From Cristatella mucedo (taxonomy: Eukaryota; Bryozoa; Phylactolaemata; Cristatellidae), in the NCBI GenBank assembly GCA_009760855.2, contig WPIO01000109.1, positions 1,140,501-1,204,500 on the forward strand: DNA of 64,000 bases, read 5' to 3'. The notes below the pieces were generated by a model that did not search any database, had not been told where the DNA came from, and saw only the letters and a program-made list of their open reading frames with translations. Numbering within the stretch: position 1 is the stretch's first letter; the number at the start of each line of letters is the position of its first letter. A program made the position numbers and the translations under genes. Below are positions 55,969 through 64,000 of this stretch, in pieces.

Positions 55969-56745
55969 ATAAAAATATTTAATACACTTGATAAAGAGCC
56001 CTCAGAAAACTCAATCTCTTTCTAGGCACTTTACATTGGCTGCAAAGAGAACACGATTGAATGGTGAGTCGTATCATGCTTAATAAACAACACGAACACT
56101 ATGATTAGTGGTGACATGCACAGGGTCAGCATGCAAGTAAGGTTAGTGGCGGCATGCAGTGTCAGCACGCATAAGCACGTAAAAGACGGAAAAAGGGAAT
56201 CAATAAATGCTGTCCTAAATAGGTGCGTTTTTAGTTTCTTTTTAAATTGGGTCAAGTCAGGGGATGTTGTGACGAAAGTAGGGAGTGATTTCCAGGATTT
56301 AGGAGCTTACGAAATAAATGCACGGTCTCCAAAGGACTTGAGGTTAGTACGGGTTATTGGTAAACAGTTAGATTCCACAAAGCGGGTGGTACGATGCTTT
56401 GCCAGGTGGAGGAGTAGTTCTGATAGGTAGGCTGGAGCATCAGAAGGAAGGGACCTAAAAAGTGAGCGACAAAACCTTGATATCGATCTCTGGCTTGATT
56501 GGGAGCCAGTGTAGGTCGGCAAGAAGTGGTGTGATGTGGCAACTGCAACGCCTACGACAGATAAGCCTAGCTGCAGAGTTTTGCACCTGCTGTAAGAGCC
56601 TGATTGCACAGGCCGGTAGTCCAGCAAGCAGTGAGTTACAGAAGTCAAGACGGAATGTCACAAATGCACCGACTAACTTAGATCAAGCATCCTTATCTAA
56701 GCAAGCCCAACTTTTAGCAATGTTAGGTAGCTGAATGAGCACGGA
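55969..56745 (-). pseudogene. LINE-B RT C-terminus and 3' end, minus strand
   Basis: The tail is at 55969-56035 (AAAGTGCCTAGAAAGAGATT, then GAGTTTTCTGAGGGCTCTTT on the minus strand). Frames 56661-56455 (RLDFCNSLLAGLPACAIRLL, HITPLLADLHWLPIKPEIDI) and 56648-56307 (PAYLSELLLHLAKHRTTRFV) encode the region after the RT core in two registers. The copy is 5'-truncated near 56745. Confidence 0.88.
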
Positions 56746-57974
56746 ATGAAATTCGCTGTGAGAGCTCCTCATCTTGCACGGAAAACTCCCTGCTTAACAG
56801 CCTCCACTTAATTTTAGATAAGTGGAGTGTCATGTAACAATAAGCCTGGGTCTTAGCATTAGGATAATGCACTTGCACTTTACTACCGAGGTCTTAGGAT
56901 CCAGTAATGCAGCAGGCTACACATTATAGCCTGCTGTGCTTCTTAAGGGATGATAAGTGCAAAGGATCTCCTACCGCTATATTCAAAGGTAAATAAGCCT
57001 TTGGATCAGCCAGTATACACTGTTACAGGTTATAGGACAGCATAGCGTGCACCTATTCACTAAAGTCGATCCCCTACTGCCCACGATTGCCTTCTAACAA
57101 TGCACTGGTCGTCCAGGTTCAATTTTTGCATACCCGGTGCCATTACAGGACGCCATCACCTGCCCAATCCTCTCAGTAGAATCAGCAAGATCTCCCCTTG
57201 ACTTACCATAGCCTCCTGAGAAACAAGCCGACGCCGAAACACTGTTACCCAGTTCTAAAATGTAGCAGCCTTTGAGGTGTGCCGGTTACGGGCTCCACAG
57301 TGAGTGGAGAAAGATCATGCCGTGGTGGCGCTAGGAGAGACTCAAAGAAAGACCACCTGCGAGTCGGTATCAGTCGAGTCGATATCAGTCGCAAGGTCCG
57401 GCCCCCGAACAGCCTAATGAACAGGTCTTTCTGAATAATCCTTAAAACTAGCAACCGCCAAGGAGTGACCTCGTCCTCTCTAGCTCGGATTATCAAGAAA
57501 GAAGTGTCAAGCAGTATGTTTAAAAGAGCTAGCGCTTGGGCGTTTAGTTTCTGAATTTAGTTAACTTTTCTCAGATAAAGGTATTCGAAGTCCAGCTGAG
57601 TGCATAAGTAAGACTGAGGCTAGACAGCTGACGGTATCGTCGTGTATTTGTTCGCACTCACCGTGTGATCTGCTGGTGTCTGCTCATTGCAAATTCCTGG
57701 ATGCTGTTTGATTGTCTTTTCACCATTCTCACTGCACCGTCAGCGACACATGGCACTGCAGCTTGCTTGTACTCTGACAATGCTGTACTCAGTATAGATT
57801 GTCATCTAACTCGTGATCTCATGAGCTTGGCAAGCTGTCGACCAAAACGTGCTCGTGTTCTGTATTAATCTCGTCACCATCGCCTGTAGGTTTCTTTTGT
57901 CAGCACCAACATGGATGTCTAGCACGTGTTTTTCATCTTGAGCTCTATAGCTGCTTGACGCTTGTACCCGGGAT
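56746..57974. other. No gene seen
   Basis: Non-repetitive by eye, with short frames on both strands (57496-57245 minus, 57665-57868 plus) and no recognisable domain. Confidence 0.5.
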
Positions 57975-58215
57975 AATAACGTTGCTAAAATTCGGGATTG
58001 TTTTGGCAGAGATACCACATATAAATTGGTCCGTGCATTTGTGACATCCCGCCTCGACTTCTATAACTCGCTGCTTGCTGGTCTACCGGCCAGTGCAATC
58101 AGGTGCTTACAGCTTGCCAACAACTCCGAAGCTAAGTTTGTCAGTCAAAGTGCCTAGAAATAGATTGAGTTCTCTGAGGGCACTATATCAGCTGTATTAT
58201 TTCCATTATTATTAT
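57975..58215 (+). mobile_element. LINE-B fragment with internal deletion
   Basis: AACGTTGCTAAAATTCGGGA and TGACATCCCGCCTCGACTTC, then CTGGTCTACCGGCCAGTGCA, match the LINE-B region after the RT core. The sequence then jumps to the tail (AAAGTGCCTAGAAATAGATT, then GAGTTCTCTGAGGGCACTAT and ATT repeats). About 600 bases between are missing. Confidence 0.8.
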
Positions 58216-58869
58216 CATAATTACCTTTTTTGCACTACGTTTGCAGTTATAGATTGTGGATGGCAGGTTAATTTTTCTTACGGAATCCTGTACTGGGGAA
58301 TACACTTGCACAGTTATCAGTGAACTAACTTGTTTCTCCTGCTTTTGAGTCTGTTGCATGACTACCAACATCCCCAATTATGATACCCCAGTTCTATTTA
58401 CTGCGTCAATTTATTCACGTTGTTGCTCCTCACTTTCTTCTCGAGTGATATGAAGCCGGCTGTGGCTGCAGAATGAGCACCGCAGTCTCGTCTAGGCTTT
58501 CACAACAGTTTAAGCATAGCTAGCAATTATAACGCAGCCTGTGCTACGTGTAGCTTTATTTGAAAGTAACCGTTCGTTGGCAGCAAATTTGGGCTTGTCA
58601 AATTTCAGAATGTCTGTATTCGTGGCAGATTTTTTGGAATTTTATAGTATTAACGATTGAAGCTGTTAGAAGGCACATACTCGCTAGTCGAGCTCATGCA
58701 AACACATGCTGAAGGTGAAAACATTTTTTTTAAATACAGCCAGACAATAACAGCTAATTTCTCTGCATAGTTTTTAATGCTGCGTCTTTATGGAAAATTA
58801 TTGAAGTTTGTCTGCACTGCAAGTACCAATGGTTTTGCCACTTTGCACTATCGCAGCATTTGCTCATAT
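58216..58869. other. No gene seen
   Basis: AT-rich sequence without long frames or recognised repeats. Confidence 0.5.
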
Positions 58870-59250
58870 AACAAAATAATAATAGTAATACGTGGTTATA
58901 ACGCCCCGAAAACTCAGTGTCTCCCTAATCACTTTCCATTTGCTGCATGATCGAATGGCTAGCTGTGGCATGCTCAATTATGACAACCATAACATAGTTA
59001 GAAGTGACCTGGACAGGGTCAGCTTGCAAATATTATTAATTGCCAGCATGCCCAGTGTCTGCAATCATAAGCACAGATCTTCGTGTGCTTATTGTTTAGC
59101 TTCTTTTTAAATGCAGTCAAGTCGTGCAATGTCGGGAAGTTAGTCAGAATCAAGTTCCGAGCTCCTAGAGTATACAAACTAAAGGCACAGTCCCCACATG
59201 ATTTAAGGTTCATACGAGGTATGGGTAATCGATTACATTATCATGCAGAT
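58870..59250 (-). mobile_element. LINE-B 3' end, minus strand, old
   Basis: The tail region (58870-58950) is heavily mutated. Blocks CAGGGTCAGCTTGCAAATAT and TTTAGCTTCTTTTTAAATGC, then GGCACAGTCCCCACATGATT, match the 3' UTR and RT carboxy region seen at 56090-56345. It is truncated at about 59250. Confidence 0.7.
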
Positions 59251-60290
59251 TAGGCGTTCACAAAAGATATGCCATATGAAAATGTAAGCCTGGCAGCATT
59301 AAGAAATACGATCTAGCTTACCCCGGAATCAACTTTAAATTCCTGCTGGTACTACTCGGACAGCATGTACAAAGTGAGTTAAGATTTAGCTCTGTGAGGA
59401 CGATGAACTAATTTCATAGCATCAATAATAGTTTTTGTACACGTCAGATATTCCCATCAATGCTTCAACTCAGACCTTGCACTGAGGCTGTGACAAAAAT
59501 CAGAGCCATTGAAATATTTTGACGTCGGTTTCGATGCGATAAAAAGCTGCTATACTGCCGAGTGAAGTCAGGGTAACGAAGTCTCGACTACATTTTTTTC
59601 GTGAGGCGTCAGGTCATGCAATATTTGTGTATATTCAATCTTAAGGAAAACCTTTAAAAATATTGTAATCGTAATGAGCACACGAATTCCTTTACTTTGT
59701 GCTTTTCAGTACAAAGACAATATTTTGTCAACATGAAATGCTCAAAATACGGTTTATTTTATGATTCTACGTATTTTACTGACTTCGTGAGATGAAACTA
59801 GGATGCTCTGACAACTTATGTAGTAATATGCAGCCATTTAGGAATCAATTTAAATGCTCTGCTGCACAGGGGATTTACTGGCATGTATATGATACTGATG
59901 GCTTTTAACGTTTGAGGTCCCTAAGCTTAAGTTATAAGATATATTAAAAAGACAGGATCAAAAAAAGAACCTGTAAAATAAGACTTGACTGGTTTCCAGT
60001 CATGTTGAGAGCACCTGCAAACGACTGTGAAGCGTAATGCACTCAGCTGTAACTGCAGTACAATAACAGCTTGGAAGGGAAGTAGCTCAGAGTGTCACAG
60101 CCTATAACGTTCGCTCAGTTTTCTTGTCCGTTGAACCTACCTTATTATGACCACATTCATTCAGCGAACAGGTGGTGAATCCACTTCTATCAATGTAGGC
60201 CATGAATGATAAGAGAATGACGAAACGATTTGGAAACTATAAGAGATGACACTATAAGAGATTGACCAAACGATTTGGCAAAAACTGGCT
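59251..60290. other. No gene seen
   Basis: AT-rich, with no long frame or recognised repeat. Confidence 0.5.
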
Positions 60291-61056
60291 CCAACGGATG
60301 GCAACGACCATCCTCAAACTGAATGATGATCGAAATAAACTTTAGGGTTAGGGGAAAAACCTTGGAAAAGACTCGGAAATTGAAAAGCTTGAAACTCAAA
60401 GTCAGCCCTACCAGCATATCAAGCGTACCATATGCACCAAGTCTAGTGTCCATGTTAGAAACTGAACTTTTGCATGATTACCCCATCAGCTCACACTGTC
60501 AAGTCTGCCTACTTTTAGCTCAGCAGCATTGCGAAATTCAGCCATACTTAGGGCCGGGATACTTAAACAAATTTATCTATGGGTTGCTAATTTTCCACAT
60601 GACTTTCATTCCTCTCTACTAGGTGGTCTATTGCTTGTACAATAAGGCACTTGCTGTTGGTGCAGAAATACCCAGCTTTTTTGTCGGTTATGAGCGTCGC
60701 AGTTGCCCCAGCACACTACTTCTCACCAACCTGAGCTAGCTCTCAATCTTTCAGAATTTTGACTTCAAGATTATGTCACTTAATTGTAGCCCACTTCATT
60801 CTCCTGCTTCTGGTTTACCTATGAGAACTAGCCCCCAAACGGATGAGGAATCCTATCACATATCGTCCGTGGATGAATCTCCATAGGATTAAGCTTTCTC
60901 AAGGTAAATCGTCTGGGGTAAGCAGCTAGTTAATATATCAATAGATATAGTCAAGCTTAAGTTGAATTCAGTTGACCAACGAGAACGCATGCTCGGCCCC
61001 CGTGGCATATATAAACCGATTAAATTGAGAATAATTTCTCTGAGGGCGCTATGCAA
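60291..61056 (+). mobile_element. LINE-B fragment, old, ending in a microsatellite
   Basis: Blocks CTGAATGATGATCGAAATAA (LNDDKT region), GAAATTGAAAAGCTTGAAAC, CAGTTGCCCCAGCACACTAC and a tail (AATTTCTCTGAGGGCGCTAT, then GCAAACGAATTAC) match LINE-B in order. The ATT repeats expected after the hairpin are replaced by an AC run starting at about 61061. Confidence 0.72.
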
Positions 61057-61060
61057 ACGA

Positions 61061-61159
<99 letters not shown>

Positions 61160-61164
61160 TTGTT

Positions 61165-61238
<74 letters not shown>
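61061..61238. repeat. AC / AT / GT compound microsatellite
   Basis: An AC run (about 61063-61126), an AT core (61127-61142), then a GT run with TTTG interruptions (about 61147-61238). The two arms are reverse complements, as in the block at 35071-35441. Frames of alternating H/T or C/V are artefacts. Confidence 0.95.
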
Positions 61239-61241
<3 letters not shown>

Positions 61242-61894
61242 TGCCAATGGGTAATTTATATATTTGCGTCACCCTAATATAATTTCAGGAAAGATAAGAG
61301 GAAAAAAGCAAGTGCTACCCAGAAAAGAAAGGTAAAAGCCTAAGGAGAAGAAAAAAGCAATCAGGTCATGCTAAGTAACATAAGGATTCTTTAAAGAAAA
61401 GGTAAATGTGAAGAAGATCAGCAAATGTAGGTTACCTGGATAGAGATAATTTTCTGAGGGAACTGAATCAAATATATCACTTTGATTATTATTAGTATAA
61501 AGATAAAGACGCTCAATTCTTCAGGGAAAAGCTGATAAATGCAGAGGCAACAAGTAATATTAGTTTGAAGAGGACGAAAGCAAAAAGGATTAATACTATG
61601 ACAAAAACTGGTCACTGGAAAAAAACGAGTGACAGCATAAACCACGACAACACAGTAGAAAACAAAGCTGGGCTAGGTGAAAAGTGCAAGAAAAAGAAGC
61701 TTTCTTTATGAAGACGTAGACTGACACTATTTAAACCATGGGTGTGCAATAACTGCCACCAGAGAAGAAGATAGGAAATCTTCTGCAATTTCTCTCCAGA
61801 ACCCGGCCCTGAATTTTTACTTAACATCCGAAGTTTTACAAATCCTGTTTTACATCTCATTGCCCAGCGAATTTGAACAGAAATAGCACTATGA
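61239..61894. other. AT-rich sequence with a LINE-B tail remnant
   Basis: At 61428-61495 the words GTAGGTTACCTGGATAGAGA, then TAATTTTCTGAGGGAACTGA and ATTATTATTAG, look like a LINE-B tail without its body. Otherwise no gene is seen. Confidence 0.45.
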
Positions 61895-62640
61895 GGATCA
61901 AAAGGTTAGGGCTGACATGCACAGGGTTAGCATGCAAGTTCGTTTAGTGGCAAGTTTAGTGGCAAACTGTTGGATTCCGAAAAGCGGGTGGTACGATGCT
62001 TGGCCTGATGGGGGAGTAGATCTGAGAGATAGGCTGGAGCCAAAGAATGAAGATAACTGAAAGTGAGCGACAAAACCTGGAAGTCAATCTGCTGCTTGAC
62101 TGGTAGCCAGTGCCGGTCGGCGAGAAGTGGAGTAATGTGGTAACTGCGACGCTCACGACAGACAAGCCTAGCTAGCTGAGGAGTTTTGTGCCAACTGTAA
62201 TCGCCTGATTGCACATGCCGGTAGGCCAACAAGCAGTGAGTTACTGAAGTCAAGACCGGGTGTCAGAAATGCATTGACCAACTTAGACGAGGTATCCTTA
62301 TTTAAACAGGCTCAAATTTGAGCAATATTACGTAGCTGAAAGTAGGCAGACTTGACTGTAGAGCTGACATCTTCGTCTAAAGAGAGGCCACTTTGGAACA
62401 TGACACCTAGATTTTGAGCTTATTCAAAGGGAGATATGCTGGCAGAACCAATTTTGAGCGTCAGCCTTTCCAAAATCTGAATTACACTGGGTTCGCCCAA
62501 AAATAATAAGTTTGTTTTATCATCGGTAATTTTTAAAACTTTGCTGCCATCCATGTGCAGATGTCACCAATACATGCAGCAAGGGAGTTGAGAGAAATCG
62601 AGGTGCTCGAAGGCTGGGAGTGATCAAAGCGATGTTAAAA
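61895..62640 (-). mobile_element. LINE-B RT C-terminal region, minus strand
   Basis: Frame 62253-61927 encodes RLVCRERRSYHITPLLADRH and LAPAYLSDLLPHQAKHRTTR. Beyond it the plus strand shows the complement of the VESA.NLGV.F and LNDDKT regions (62390-62530). It ends near 62640 at the FDPSQPSSTS region. Both the 3' tail and the catalytic part are missing. Confidence 0.82.
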
Positions 62641-64000
62641 ACTGAAATGGTTGAATCTGAAAGATGGATTCACCAATCAGTTTACGAATGTTTGCTCTGA
62701 GCTATGTCAAAATTAGAAAGAAATCAGCATGCCTATATTATGAACGGAACTGTCTAATTTGAGATTTCATGGCTGACCATTATTCTGCTGAGAGTAATTT
62801 GGAGACTGCCTAGCAAATGACGACAGTACACCTAATATTAATAGCGTCGATTTAAAGATGTCAAGGCTGATAGAGTAATCAGTATGCCCTAAGTGCCAGG
62901 CCTTGATAAAGCTGTGTAATTTAAAACCAGGAAATCCGATCTACTGGTTGAGAGGCCAGATATTGCGATTTTAAAAGAGGTTATTGAAAATGGTTATGAG
63001 TTATTCGCAGGTGCACGGTACCTTAGCCATGCCAGCTAGAATCCCGGCGGCAAACCCTAATAATTAGCCCAAGAAACGCTTGCTCAACGTGCAAGAAGCC
63101 TCGAGTAAAATATGACACGATTATTGAATTAAACCTTAACCTGCCAGGTTTGAATTAGTGGTTAGTTGAAATGACTAACAACCCAACCATAATCAACGTA
63201 ACAACGACAGTCTTTTTCTTCTTTCACATCTCTATATAGATCCAAACTAGTAGGGAAATCGCCCTCTTGGCACGTCCCTCTCTCAAATTCATACCGTTGG
63301 CAGTTTTCTCGCAACCATCTTTTCGATCTCTTATTTGCAGACTCTTGGGCAACTAACTATCAATGGTGGCATAACACTATTGCCCCGGCTACCAAGTCTT
63401 CCTTAATTTAAGATTTCCTGATCTCATTTCGATTCATTGTTCAATAAATCATTTTTTCCGCTGCATGGAAAATTTTAAAATTGATTTATTTATTTGAGAA
63501 TTGTGTGTTCGGCTGAAAATACTTTAATCTTTGAGCAGTGGGAAAAAGAGTACAACAGCTGTTGTGCTATCGTGAGGAGTGTTGCACGACTATGGTGGCT
63601 CAAGAGCCAACTGCAGCATTTCTGCCAGTTGCATCGGCCTACATTCCTTAGGAGCGGCTCGTCTATATCGGCCAAACTGTCGACCTCGGCCGTACGTCAG
63701 TTCGAAAAGATTGTCACCAAACCTCTTTTTGGCAATCGAGCTAGATGTTCATCGGTTATCGAGTAGCAATACCAATACCTAACCCATGTGATCTACTCTG
63801 CTAGAACCAATGCCACTAAGCTGTTACTTCACTGACCAGGCTACCTATTTAAGAGTATGGAGCCGCTTGTTCATCGCGGCCGCAGCAGCCAGCAGTCGGA
63901 GCTATGCCGGACCAGTTTCCGTTGGAACGAGGGAGGTAGGGCAGACAGACATTTACACGTGCAATTGACGCCCACGGGGAAGGGGGAAACGCCGCCAGGA
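62641..64000. other. Unassigned end of window; possible promoter-like G+C-rich edge
   Basis: 62641-63480 is AT-rich without a gene. Overlapping frames on both strands at 63490-63782 show no domain. From about 63840 the composition becomes G+C-rich. TATTTAAG (63846-63853) stands about 30 bases before CATCGCGGCCGCAGCAGCCA, an arrangement seen in promoters and LTRs, but no second copy or gene confirms it. Confidence 0.3.

Noticed and set aside
61051-61282. Frames of alternating Thr/His or Cys/Val
   Set aside because: Translation of the AC/GT repeats; overlapping frames on both strands are equally open.
63846-63900. Core promoter with TATTTAAG
   Set aside because: Only kept as a weak note. There is no gene or second LTR copy within the window to support it.

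Overview
This window reads as nuclear DNA from a repeat-saturated animal genome. It holds CR1/L2-type LINEs with conserved 3' stem-loop tails, a Ty3/gypsy LTR retrotransposon, an R2/NeSL-like LINE with a restriction-like endonuclease, hAT-type DNA transposon remains, tRNA-derived SINEs and long AC/GT, CT and AT microsatellites. I recognise no host gene, no rRNA or tRNA gene and no bacterial feature. The species cannot be fixed from the sequence. The element mix fits an invertebrate, and a flatworm or another lophotrochozoan is only a guess.

Two LINE families dominate. I call them LINE-A (3' tail with ATTAC/ACATT repeats, mostly on the minus strand) and LINE-B (3' tail with a GCGCC...GGCGC hairpin followed by ATT repeats, on both strands). 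LINE-B fragments occur about every 2-4 kb. The fullest reverse transcriptase copy lies at 22826-25157. LINE-A pieces lie at 13746-15165, 19089-19640, 28030-28690, 28705-29786 and 36290-37280, and the longest copy at 44453-52030.

Layout. 1-5960: repeats R1 and RX, then LINE-B pieces inside a 2.2 kb segment that recurs at 30295-32484. 5961-11264: degraded sequence with an R2/NeSL-like pseudogene at 9756-10747. 11265-19640: a mosaic of LINE-B and LINE-A with a tRNA-derived SINE. 19641-22490: a third RX copy hit by two hAT-type elements, one carrying a broken transposase gene. 22826-32484: LINE-B, a second RX copy, LINE-A/B nests and the second copy of the 2.2 kb segment. 32485-44450: sparse repeats, a large CT/CA/TG microsatellite block, a second SINE family, a GC-rich coding-like relic and an LTR fragment. 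44453-54490: the core of the window. A LINE-A copy is split by a 4.27 kb gypsy element flanked by the 5-bp target duplication CAGAT, with a second decayed gypsy copy next to it. 54491-64000: old LINE-B pieces, SINE-2, microsatellites and unassigned sequence.

The most informative signals are three. First, the gypsy element has a textbook -1 frameshift signal between gag and pol: slippery A AAA AAC followed by a 12-bp hairpin. Second, a tRNA-derived SINE carries the same 3' hairpin tail as LINE-B, which implies that LINE-B machinery mobilised it. Third, the gypsy insertion in LINE-A can be resolved to the base. Nearly every coding region is broken by stops, frameshifts or truncation. The gypsy element is the least damaged: one stop codon, one extra frame change and a shortened 3' LTR.
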